Positions 49,356 through 61,059 of a DNA stretch of 64,000 bases are shown piece by piece. The notes beneath the pieces were generated by a model. The model had not been told where the DNA came from and searched no databases. It saw only the letters and a program-made list of their open reading frames with translations. The first letter of the stretch is position 1, and each line of letters starts with the position of its first letter. The stretch spans positions 9,051,354 through 9,115,353 of the forward strand of contig CM052362.1 of assembly GCA_028551475.1 (NCBI GenBank), given 5' to 3'. A program made the position numbers and the translations under genes. The DNA comes from Casuarina equisetifolia (taxonomy: Eukaryota; Streptophyta; Magnoliopsida; Fagales; Casuarinaceae).

Positions 49356-52104
49356 ATTATTATCAGCTATTGCAAGGCACCTAGTGGACTTTAGAAGAAA
49401 GATGAGATTAAACATGGTATAGTTGCATTATGAAGAATAGAGAGCTTAGTTGCCATTAATGTGACAATGGTTTTGTAAAAGAGCATTGAGCTAAATTGAA
49501 GGATGTCTAAACTATACTACCATTGTGGTAGGATGCAACCACCTAGGAGTTTCACAACTTCCAGTCCCAAGAGAAAGTGAATAGGTCTAAGAGACTCATG
49601 AGGAAATGTAGAATATAAATGCGGCATCAAATGTTGAATGGAAGCTAATGCTTTTCTAATGATGAGCAAATCATCAACATAAAGGAGCAGCCATAGCACA
49701 ACTCCATTTTACTAAAAAATAAACAAGGATGGATTATAAATAAAATAGAAAAACCCATAGTTAAGCATATGTGTGTTGAGTGTTCAAATTAGGCTTAAAG
49801 AGCTTATTTAAGATCATGAAGGGCCTAATGAAGATGAAAAATTGTTGAAGGTTAAGAAGGATTTGTGAATCTAAGTCATTGTTCCATAAAAACAAAAGTA
49901 TCCAAGTAGCCATGCAAAAATGTATTGGCTACATCAAATTATAGGATAGGCTATTGTTTGACTATGACAATAGGGAGGATAAGAGGATGGTGGTTGGTTC
50001 AACAACAAGGATAAGGATGTCTAAATAATCTATTTTCAACAGGTTGATGGAAGCCTTTTACTACCAATTAAGCTTTCAATTAACCAAAAGATCCATCAAT
50101 AGCTAATTTGGGTTTAAAAAACCATTTGCACCTTACCATATGCATATGTGGTTATTGAGAAACCAATGTCCAAGTTTGAGTTTGAGCAAGAGTAGCCATC
50201 TTGTTAGTCATGGTAGCATGCCAACCTTTGTGATTAAGGGCTCATGTAAAGAAATAGGCACTTGTAGGACTACTAGAGTTATGGTTAAGGCATACTTAGG
50301 ATTGGTTTTAAAGATACTAAACTTGCCTCTAGTTACCATGGAATGTGTGGGTAGAAAATATGATAGAGGAGGATGGTGACTCTAATATAATTGGCTTATT
50401 AAATATGTTGTGTGGTGTTGGTGAAGAAGGCATAAAAGTAAGGTGCTTGAAAAATCCACACTAGGTGCAAGTTTAAGAAAAGAAGTTAGGTTAGATGCTG
50501 GATCTATGGTGGTTAAACAATGAGTTGTTGACTATGGTCAAGATGAAATAGATATTGTTGGTTGTAATAAAGGCCTTGTGGAGTGTCTTCCTTTTGCAAG
50601 AAGTGTATGGCAATATCTTATGGTGAAAACTAGAGAACTAGATAATTGTACAGTACTAGGATCATCAAAAGTTCCCAAAGTCACAAGTGGTTTAATGAAA
50701 AAGAATGTTGTAAATTATCTAGAAGAAGTTGCACCAACAAATGAAAAGCTCTACTTATTGAAAAGAACATGTCTTGATATGTAGACTCTGCTTATGGGAA
50801 TGTGGAGGTAGCAATAGCCTTTGTGACTTTCATTGTACCCTAAAAATAAGCAATGCATTGAGTGGTTAACAAATTTATTGTCAACATAATCCCAAAGATT
50901 TTGAAAGCAACAACAATTGAAGACCCTTGAAAAGGAATAATCATGAGGTTGTTAATAAAATAAAGAAAATGGTGTTGCCTACTTAAGAATAAGAGTGGGA
51001 AGCCTATTAATAATGAATATTGATTTGGAGAATGCCTCAAACTAGAAGGTTTTAGGCATGTGAGTGTGTTAGAGCATAGCAAGAGTGAGCTTTACTACAT
51101 GCCAATGTTTTCTCTCAACCATACCATTTTGCTTAAGTTTTTGTGGGTAAGATAATAAGTGATGAGTGCCATTATTAGCAAGAAAATTCTAGAAAACTAT
51201 GCTTAAATGCTCTCTACTATTTTTAGTTTGCAAAGCTTTAATGGTGGAATTGAATTGGGTTTTGACATACTTCATGAATTTGACAAAGACAACAAATATA
51301 TCAAATTTTTATTTAAGTGGAAAAATCCAAGTGAAATGAGTGTAATAGTTTATAAACAATATATAGTAGATGAATCCTTGATGGCAAGCTATAGACGCTA
51401 GCCTTTAAAGGTCACTATGCACCTTTTGAAAGGGGTGCTTGCTTTTTACTTTTAAAGACTAAAAAGGTAGCTTGTAACTTTTGCTAAGGTGATAATGATT
51501 ACAAAAGAAATTTTATTTACTAGGATAGAAATCTATCTTTACTCTTAGAGAAGTTTCAGAGCAAAGTTCCCTAGGTGCTTGAGTCTATAGTGCCAAGTAG
51601 GCTAGCTAACCCATTGTTGTCGTGAGGAGAAAAGCACCTAAAAATGTGTCTTTTGTAGCAAGTATAGACATTTTCATCTAACCTTTTTTATTAGATTTTG
51701 GTGTGTCCTAAAATCCTTAATGTAGAAAGAAGTTATGGTGAAGATAAAATAACAAAGGAAATCATCATCAGTGAGTCTTGAAATTGAAAGTAAGTTTCTT
51801 TGTACATGAGGCGCAATAAGAACATCTTGCAATATCAATTTTTTATGAGGAAAATAGCCAAAACTAGAATGAGTTACATCTAAAAACTTATTATTCCCTA
51901 CTTGAAAGAATCTTTGCCATTATAAAATGAGAAGTTTTGTAACTTACTAATGGAAGAAACCATATAAGTGTTTGCACCAGGGACTTATTCATCACTATTG
52001 ATCTATGGCTCATTTAGATGTAAAGCTATAAGGGAAATGGAATATTTAAGGATTGAAAAATGTTAAAGGTTCAATCTTACCACATCAACCAAGCAAGATT
52101 TTTG

Positions 52105-53555
52105 TGTTGAAAATCATGTGCTTGTATGTTTTGTTGAGAAAAATTTTATTATGTTGAATATATGAACTTGTGTGCACATATTAAACATCAAAGGAAGTAA
52201 AACGTGTGCAAATTATAATATCAATTAATATATTATAAAGTAGCCGATTTCCTACATTCCACTATCAAACATCAAATATGAAGTTAAAATGAATTATTTT
52301 ATGTGTGTTTTAATTAGTAGAATAATTCATATTATTGCTTATATTAAGAAAATGTGATACTTGGAAATGGTGTGCTTATAGGTACATTTGAAGGACAAAG
52401 GCATGTTCCATTAGAGTACATATCATTATTGAACCGACCATATATTTATATATATATGAAGCTCGTGAAGCTGAAGCCTGTGAAGCTGAAGCCTGTGAAG
52501 TTGGAGCCCGTGAAGCTGGAGCCGATGAAGCTGAAGCCCAACGCTTATCATTTAAATGAAACGGTAGCATCTTGGTTTGATAAAAGCCTAAGCTCTTATG
52601 TTGAACAAACCTAAAGCCTTAGCCACACACCCAACTGAAGCCATCTTCCTCCTCTTACTTTCTTTCTTGACGCTGACTCCAACGGAAAGACAAATGAAGC
52701 GATTGAGTGTCAGAATGGCTATCTACTGCAAAAATCATCATCCTTGCAACTGTGTGATGTCGTATCTATCAAATCTTAATGGAAGAAATTCAAACAAGTT
52801 TGAACCGAAACCCTAACGTGTTCAAGGTTTGAAAATCTGCTATAAAAGGGAACTTCGGGTGAATGTTTGTGCTTGCTAATCGATATATTGCTGATTTGAT
52901 AAAAAGAGATTGAAGCTTTGACTCATCTGTTCTCACTGTTGTGTTCTTCAATCCTTGAAGAAAAAAAAATCTTTGGTGATATTTCCTAAATTCATTATCT
53001 TATGAATATCATTTGATAGATTGATCTTTGCATGTGCTAGATTATCTAAAACATTATTTGCACAGAAAGATCCTTGTAAATCTGAAACCCTAGATTTGTG
53101 AAAATTGGGGATTTGTGATTAGAGCTTGAATTATTTCTTTACACATTTAATTAGCTCTTTGATAAGCTTAAATCCTCACCCATATCACATATTTGAGGAT
53201 TAGCTTAATGTACTAAGGTTTTTATAAACCTAACTTTGTAATCGAAAATTGTATAACTCTTTTTTAAGGAGTTGTGGAGTGTAGGAGAGGAGTTCTCCTA
53301 ATTTGAAGTAAAGTAGACTTTAACTTGGTTTAAGTTGAAGGAGAAGAGGGTGGAAGTTGGTGAAAAGTGACAAACCACCGTGTAATTTTTTAGCTTGATT
53401 TTTCTGTCTTTATTTATATTTATATGCTCTGATATTGCTATAATAATTAACTACATTATGTGTTTAAGTAAGAAAATAGAAAAGGGAATTTATTAATTCA
53501 TAAGTTCTAAATATCTAATTCAACCCCTTTTCTTGGATAGCCATAAAACCTTACA
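52105..53555 (+). repeat. Copia-4 5' LTR
   Basis: 1451 bp, TG...CA. It contains the palindrome with one base lost (52213-52238) and a 15-bp minisatellite (52457-52539). Confidence 0.95.
52457..52539. repeat. 15-bp minisatellite in the Copia-4 5' LTR
   Basis: About 5.5 units of a GTGAAGCTGAAGCCT-like 15-mer. The 3' LTR has only about four units (57867-57930), so unit number has changed since insertion. Confidence 0.9.
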
Positions 53556-53556
53556 A

Positions 53557-53573
53557 TTGGCATCTAGAGCTAG
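53557..53573 (+). other. Copia-4 primer-binding site (degenerate)
   Basis: TTGGCATCTAGAGCTAG follows the LTR by one base and resembles the initiator-tRNA-Met complement. Confidence 0.75.
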
Positions 53574-53618
53574 ATTCTCTATTTTAAAGGCTTAATATCC
53601 TAGAGTAGATCTACTCAC

Positions 53619-55456
53619 ATGGCTATGAAGAAAGGAGTAGCTGTTATAAGGTATAATAAACCGCCTTTATTTGATGGGATAAATTATAGACATAGGAAGC
53701 AACTTATGCAAGTCTTCATTGTCGGTCAAGACCCTGAAGCTTGGCAAATAATCAGAAAGGGTACCACTTTATTTGAAACTGACGAATGGAGTAAAAATGA
53801 AGCTAAAATATGGAAATAAGTGCTAAGGCTATGAATATGATTTATAGTGGGCTGAAGGCTCATGAATTCTACAAAGTATCATCTTGGCTCACCGACAAGG
53901 AAATACGGGACAAGTTAGAAGTTATATTTGAAGGTACTAAAAAGGTTAAGTCATCCAAGGTAACCATGCTCACTCATGATTATAAATTATTTACCATGCT
54001 TGAATCTGAAACTATTAATGACATGTTTGGTAGATTCACAAAAATAGTCTCTGAACTTAAGTTTTTAGGTAAGACCTATACAAATGAAGAAATGGCTAGA
54101 AAAATGCTAGTGTCCTTACCTAAGAGCTGGGATCCAAAGAAAATGGCCATAGAAGAAGCTCATGATCTTGATAATCTAACCCTAGATGATCTATTAGGAT
54201 CACTAAAGACTCATGAAATGTAATTAATTAGAAGGGTAAGAGAAAAAGAGAATAGAAGGTCACTTAATCTAAAAGTAGAAATAGAAAAGACTGAAGAAAT
54301 TAAGTCCGAAAATGATGAGATTGCTTTTATAGCTAGAAGATTCAAAAAATATCTTAAAAAGGACCTAGGAAGAAATAGAGGACAACCTAGAAAGAATGAA
54401 ACATATGATTCTAGGGATAACTTATGCTATGAGTGTAGAAAACTTGGACATATCAAGGCTGATTGTCTTTCACTTAAGAAGAAGAACAATAAAGGTAAGA
54501 AGAAGGCAATGATTGCTGCTTGGGATGATGAAAGCTCTTCATTAGATGAAGAAGAACAAGAAGAAGTTGCCCACCTTTACTTAACCACCAATGCAACAAT
54601 AGAAGAAGAACTTGAGGTAAGTGATTCTGCGTCCAAAACAAATCTTAGTGGTGATATTGAGATTGCTTTCTTTGATTTGGTTGAATATGCAACAAGAATG
54701 AAAGAAAAATATAAGAGGATGAAAGCTAAATATAAATATGCAAAAGTTAAATCTGAAATTGATAAACTTGTCATGACATCGTATATGACTTGTATGCATG
54801 AAAGTATTAATGTATCTGAGAACATTTCTATGAAATCTAATACATGCTCTATGATTAATACTTATTCTTATCTAGAAAATAAGCATGATGATATCTCAAA
54901 AATGGTATGTGAGAACCGAGACATAACCACACTTAACATGAAAATTCTAAAGCTAGAAAAAGAAAAATTTGAAATTCAAATGAAATTGGATGACACTAAT
55001 ATATTGTTACACAAGTTCACAAAAGGTAGCAACTTGTTAAATAATATGTTAAAATCACAAAGAGGTGTGTACAATAAAGTTGGTATAGGATATTACTCTT
55101 TGAAGAACATAAAAACATCTACAAACTTCTTTGATAATAAGGACTGTGTATTTCCGCTACATCATAAATGTTCTTATTGTAACTATATTGGTCATTCATT
55201 TGATACATGTCTTATTAGATTTAGAAGAGCATACAAGATTAGGAAAGTGTGGATACCTAAAAAAATAAACAATGCAGTAGAAACTAACACTCACAAACCC
55301 AAAGAAAAAAGGGTACCAAGATCTCCAACACAAACTTTTGTTTCTGTAGGATATGAGCATGAACATAGACAAGAAGAAGCACAAAGAATTGTGGATTCTG
55401 GACAACGACTGTTCCCATCATATGACTGGGATGATGAAGCTTTTCTCAACACTTGA
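53619..55456 (+). pseudogene. Copia-4 gag
   Basis: Starts with ATG at 53619 (MAMKKG...NKPPLFDGINY) and contains a CCHC knuckle (CYECRKLGHIKADC, ~54427-54470). A 1-nt deletion near 53805 and a stop at 54221 (TAA for CAA) break it. The remaining frame stays open to 55456 and overlaps the start of pol by about 100 nt in another frame. A second knuckle-like block (CSYCNYIGHSFDTC) is near 55170-55211. Confidence 0.88.
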
Positions 55457-56993
55457 GTTGAAATCCAAAGGTACCGTATCTTTTAGAGATAACTCTAAGG
55501 GAAGAATTAAAGGTATAGGCACCAGTGGTAACTCGAAATCTCTTCTCATATATGATGTGCTGTATGTTGATCAATTGAAGTTTAATTTATTAAGTATAAG
55601 TCAATTGTGTGATAATAATTTCAAAATCAAATTTGGAAAATAACTTTATCTAGATTAGTTGCACAAGGATATAATTAAAAAGAAGGAATTGACTATGATG
55701 AAACATTTTCACCCGTAGCTAGATTAGAAGCCATTTGAATGCTGCTTGCTTTTGCTTGTTACATGAACTTTACACTCTTTCAAATGGGTGTAAAGAGTGC
55801 CTTCTTAAATGGTGTTGTAAAAGAAGAAGTTTATGTTGAAAAACCACCTGGATTTAAAGATCCCACATGTCCAAATCATGTATTTAAGCTTTCTAAAGCT
55901 TTATATGGTTTGAAACAAGCCCCACGGGCTTGGTATGACAAGCTAGGTACCTTTCTACTAAATACAAATTTTAGAAAAGGCAAGGTAGATAATACTTTGT
56001 TTGTTAAGACACAAGGGAAAGAAATTTTGATTGTCCAAATCTATGTTGATGATATTATATTTAACTCTACAAATTTTGTTATGTGTGAAAAATTTGTAGA
56101 TTCTATGAAACATGAATTTGAAATGAATATGATGGGTGAATTAAATTATTTTCTTGGGTTACAAATTAAACAAAAATTTAAAGGAATATTCATAAGTCAA
56201 ATTAAATATACAAAAGAGTTGTTTAGGAAATACAACATGCATGATTCTAAACCAATCAACACCCCATGAGCACATCTACATCTTTGTCACATGATAATGT
56301 TGGAATTAGTGTTGATTCTAAAATGTATAGAGGCATGATTGGTTCCTTACTATATTTAACTGCTTCTCGACCAAACATTATGTTTAGTGTTTGTTTGTGT
56401 GCATGATTTCAATCTAATCCCAAGGAACAACATCTAAAAGCTGTTAAAAGGATTTTTCGGTACCTAAAGGATACAATTACATTAGGAATTTGGTACTCAA
56501 GAGACACTATGTTTGATTTATATGCATTTAGTGATTTTGACTATGTTGGTTGTAAAATAGATAGAAAAGTACAAGTGGTACATGTCAATTTCTAGGACAC
56601 ATGTTGGTTTCTTGGCACCCTAAGAAACAAAATAGCATTGTTCTTTCTTCCACTAAGGCATAATACATAGCTACAACTAGCTGTTGTGCTCAGATTCTAT
56701 GGATGAAACAGCAATTAGAAGATTGTGGCATCTTCTTTACTAAGATTCCATTGAAATGTGATAATACGAGTGCAATAAATTTAACTAAAAATCTAATACA
56801 ACACTCTAAAACCAAACATATAGAAATAAGACATCACTTCATTTGAGATCATGTTGAAAAATTTGATATTTCCATTGAGTTTCTTCGAACTGACTAGCAA
56901 CTTGCTGATATCTTTACCAACCCATTGGATAATGAAAAGTTCTCTACTTTTCTAAGAGAGCTTGGTATGTGTCTAATTGATGATATTGCTTAA
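55353..56993 (+). pseudogene. Copia-4 pol, deleted and decayed
   Basis: The protease fragment (55353-55643) keeps the surrounding motif but reads ILDNDCSHHMTG where Copia-1 has ILDSGCS, so the catalytic D-S-G is lost. At ~55640 the sequence jumps to the RT region (LVAQGY-like). RT keeps NGVVKEEVYVEKPPGF and YVDDI. RNase H ends at the stop at 56991. Stops include TGA at 55736, and a frameshift occurs at ~56266. Confidence 0.88.
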
Positions 56994-57519
56994 AATTTGT
57001 AAGCAATTTTTTTTTCTACACCTTGCTTGTATATTCTCTATTCAGTTCCTATCTTGAAGGGGAGCACTACTTGCACATTCGGTATAAGGTCAGATCTCTG
57101 CTACTCATCTGCTACCCTCCATCTTTTCATGTCACTCATACTCTTCATTTTTATCCATCTTCCTCGATTATCTTTTAGCATGATATTCTTTTTGCTAATG
57201 TCAAAAAGGCAGAAAGAGTACATTGTAGCACATGTATGTTCCATTTCTGACTTTCAGTGCAGAATGTGGGATAAACTCCTTCTAAGACAGTTGGATGTGA
57301 GATACTTTCATAAAATATTATGTAAGCATAAACATACTTGCTCTAATGAATGTACTTGCCATAATGAATATCTGTGTAAACATGAATATGCTTATTGTGG
57401 TTATGCATTCATACATTACTGGATATATGATTATGGCTCTTTATACTATCTGAGTAGTAACATATGCTAATTAGTTGGATCCATTATGAAAATTTTGTCA
57501 TCATCAAAAAGGGGGAAAA

Positions 57520-58951
57520 TGTTGAAAATCATGTGCTTGTATGTTTTGTTGAGAAAAATTTTATTATGTTGAATATATGAACTTGTGTGCACATATTAAA
57601 CATCAAAGGAAGTAAAACGTGTGCAAATTATAATATCAATTAATGATATTATAAAGTAGCCGGTTTCCTACATTCCACTATCAAACATTAAATATGAAGT
57701 TAAAATGAATTATTTTATGTGTGTTTTAATTAGTAGAATAATTCATATTATTGCTTATATTAAGAAAATGTGATACTTGGAAATGGTGTGCTTATAAGTA
57801 CATTTGAAGGACAAAGGCATGTTACATTAGAGTACATATCATTATTGGACTGACTATATATATCTAAAGCCCGTGAAGCTGAAGCTTGTGAAGCTGAAGC
57901 CTGTGAAGTTGGAGCCTGTGAAGCTGGAGCACAATGCCTATCACTTAAATGAAATGGTAGTGTCTCGGTTTGATAAGAGCTTAAGCTTTTACGTCGAACA
58001 AACCTGAAGCCTTAGCCACACACCCGACTAAAGACATCCTCCTCCTCTCACTTTCTTTCTTGACTTCGACTCCAACGGGAAGAAGAATGAAGCGATGGAG
58101 TGTTAGAATGGCTATCTACTGCAAAAATCATCATCCCTACAACCATGTGATGTCGTATCTATCAAATCTCAATGGAAGAAATTCAAGCAGGTTTGAACTG
58201 AAACCTTAACATGTTCAAGGTTTGAAAATCTACTATAAAAGGGAGCTTCAGTTGAATGTTTGTGCTTGTTGATCGATATATTGCTGATTTGATCAAAAGA
58301 GATCGAAGCTTTGAGTCATCTATTCTCACTGTCATGTTCTTCAATCCTTGAAGAAAAAGAAAATCTTTGATGATATTTCCTAAATTCATTATCTTGTGAA
58401 TATCATTTGATAGATTGATCTTTGTATATGCTAGATTATCTAAAACATTATTTGCACATAAAGATCCTCATAAATCCGAAACCCTAGATTTGTGAAAATT
58501 AGAGATTTTGTGATTAGAGCTTGAATTATTTCTTTACACATTTAATTAGCTCTTTGATAAGCTTTAATCCTCACCCATATCACATATTTGAGGATTAGCT
58601 TAATGTACTAAGGTTTTTATAAACCTAACTTTGTAACCAAAAATTGTATAACTTTTTTTTTAAGGAGTTGTGATATGTAAGAGAGGAGTGCTCCTAGCTT
58701 GAAGTAAAGTAGACTTCAACTTAGTTTAAGTTTAAGGAGAAAAAGGTAGAAGTTGGTGAAAAGTGCCGAACCACTATGTAATTTTTTAGCTTGATTTTTC
58801 TATCTTTATTTATATTTATATGCTCTCACACCACTGTGATAATTAACTACATTGTGTGTTTAAGTAAGAAAATAGAAAAGGGAATTTTTAATTCATAAGT
58901 TCTAAATATCCAATTCAACCCCCTCTTCTTGGATAGCCATAAAACCTTACA
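57520..58951 (+). repeat. Copia-4 3' LTR
   Basis: 1432 bp with an intact palindrome (57628-57654). It differs from the 5' LTR in minisatellite length and scattered bases. Confidence 0.95.
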
Positions 58952-59380
58952 TTTTGGATTCTCCATCAAACAAATATTCCAAAGAGAGCATCAGCCACCA
59001 ACTAGAAGATCCACAAAATGACACAACATTCAAATCAAATCAAGACAATGAATTCAAAGTTGAATACTATCCTTATATTTCTAAACCTTTAAATGTCTTC
59101 CTAATTTGTAATAGAAAACTATCATTTATGTCATTATTTTCTTTCCTAGGTTAGATATCTTACTCATTCTTATATATAAGGTTTAGTCCTATACATATTC
59201 TCTTATAAAATTCTAAACACTTTTTCACATATTGTGTCAACATTCTTGTCTATAGATTTTACTTTGATTTAAGAATTTCTCTACATAATTTAATTATTTT
59301 GTAGAATTAATTATTCTAACTTGGTATCATTTGCCAACACCACTTACCTCTCTATATATTTTTTTGATCCTACATATCCA

Positions 59381-60620
59381 ATGGCCACCTAAACAACCAT
59401 ATCCACGCTGCCACATATGCCCTACCTTTACCTATACCTAGTTATCCAATCGTCCCTACTGTCAAGGTTTGCTTAAAAGGAAACAACTACTTAGTTTGGG
59501 AAGCACAAATTGAGCCATACCTACATGCTTCTAGAGTTTTGAGTATCCTCGATGGTTCATATCCTTGTCCATTTGAATTTATCACAAACACCACTAACAA
59601 TGGAACCATTATGTCTAACTCCAATCCTAGTTACAATGATTGGCTTGTTTAGGACCAAATTGCTAGAGGATGGATCCTAACACTAGCAATGACAACATTA
59701 TGACTGTTGTTGCATAATACCCCACCTCTATAGAAATCTAGACTATTCTTGTAAAAGATGGTTCATTCATTGACTTTAAGCAGGAGCTTGATGCCATTGT
59801 CAACCAGCTCGACTCATCCATGAATATGTTTCAAATAATGAGTATCTGACCCATATTTTTCATGGATTGGTGAACCCATTTGCCTTTCTTGCAATTACCA
59901 TCTCCATGCATACCAAAACCACCTTCCTAACTTGCGAAGACCTATGCAGTTTGTTGCTAAACCACAAGGCCTAGCTTGAACTGGTAGAATAGACTCTTCC
60001 AAACACTACCTTCTCCATGGAAGCCAACTCCCAATACTCCAACACTACCTTCTCCATGGAAGCCAACTCCTAATACTCTAACATTGCCTTTGTTACTAGA
60101 TTTGCCCCAAACAGCACAAATGCTTGCCCCCACTACCACTGTAGACATACCCCACATCTAATGCCAATCACTAACTCCAATCTTCAATATTTCTTTACCC
60201 CTGCTACAAACTTTGACTGCTTGTTTGCAGATCTAATGCCAAATTTACAAGAAAATCAGCTATCTTGCTCTCTAGTCTCACTACATGTATGCCCCCTTTA
60301 ACTCCAACTACATTGACCCAAATGCCCATTCCATAGCTTTTCATTTGGGCCCTCCACATCTTGAGGTAAACATTATTCTTTAAGGCCTACCAACCTCGAC
60401 AATTATGGCCCACAATGAACAAGAATGGTTTCTTGATTTTGAGGCCACTACTTACATTACTCCTGATCCTTATGGGCTTATAACATACTTAATTATAATA
60501 GGGACTAAGAATTCACTATTGGAGATGGAGTAGGCCTTCCTATAACCTATACAAGTAATATTTGAATAAAATAAAATTTAAATTTATCAACTATTTTAGT
60601 TGTTCCCCATAAAAAAAAAT
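59381..60620 (+). pseudogene. Copia-5 gag
   Basis: A decayed plus-strand frame from MATYTT-like sequence near 59381. Short Copia gag-like blocks are seen between many stops, and no intact zinc knuckle is visible. A 39-bp tandem duplication (units at 60002 and 60041, 13 codons each) lies in its second half. Confidence 0.6.
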
Positions 60621-61059
60621 TACTTTTCATTTCAAAATTTTTGAGGCCATTAGTAAAATCATCACATGATTACAGGTGGTGGGAGCTACAACTGGGTGAG
60701 GGGGAGATCTGGGTGGTGGAAGCTGCGGGAGGGTGCTGTTAATAGGTGCTGTAGTGGTTGCTGCGATGGGTGCTGTAGTGGGGGTGGGTGCTGCGGGTGG
60801 GTGAGGGGAGATCTAGGAGGGAGCTGTGATGGGTGCTATAGTGGGGGGTGGGTGAGGGAAGATCTGGGAGGGAGCTATGGGAGGGTGATGCGGTGGGTGC
60901 TGTCGGTGGGTGCTATAGGTGGGTGGTGGGAGCTGCAGGTGGGTGGTGGGAGCTACAACTGGGTGAGGGGGAGATCAAGGAGGTGGGAGCTGTGGGATGG
61001 TGTGGGTGGGTGGTGGGAGCTATAGGTGGGTGGTGGGAGCTACTTTTCATTTCAAAATT
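60621..61059. repeat. G-rich minisatellite inserted between 19-bp direct repeats in Copia-5
   Basis: The 19 bases at 60621-60639 (TACTTTTCATTTCAAAATT) recur at 61041-61059. Between them lie ~35 bp of unique sequence and then ~365 bp built from GGTGGGTGGTGGGAGCT-like units, with a larger repeat of about 264 bp (TACAACTGGGTGAGGGGGAG at ~60690 and ~60954). The plus strand has dense G-runs. Removing the insert leaves an uninterrupted Copia-5 context. Confidence 0.9.

Larger units (their letters stand above)
47331..52060 (-). mobile_element. Copia-3: old Copia pol on the minus strand, split by a solo LTR
   Basis: On the minus strand, protease-integrase fragments (52.0-50.8 kb) precede RT (YVDDLL near 49655-49690; PIHFLLGLEVV) and RNase H. 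The RNase H portion is cut by the solo LTR and resumes at 47674-47335, with recognisable FLGNNLIS and ALASLVAKSI. Many stops. Its integrase region is clearly similar, in inverted orientation, to 45.6-46.1 kb. The upstream (gag) end lies to the right, beyond Copia-5 and the window edge. Confidence 0.7.
52105..58951 (+). mobile_element. Copia-4: Copia element lacking integrase, inserted in the Copia-5 LTR
   Basis: A 6847-bp element with LTRs of 1451 and 1432 bp (TGTTGAAAATC...CCTTACA) and a perfect TTTTG duplication (52100-52104, 58952-58956). Gag, RT and RNase H are close relatives of those of Copia-1, and the polypurine tract is nearly the same. The LTRs are diverged from Copia-1 but share blocks, including the palindrome. 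An internal deletion near 55640 removes the rest of protease, all of integrase and the start of RT. It could move only with proteins from another element. Confidence 0.95.

Noticed and set aside
57027-57470. 147-codon frame downstream of Copia-4 RNase H, as a possible env-like gene
   Set aside because: No transmembrane or envelope signature I can defend, and it occupies the usual non-coding stretch before the polypurine tract; Copia-1 has nothing similar.
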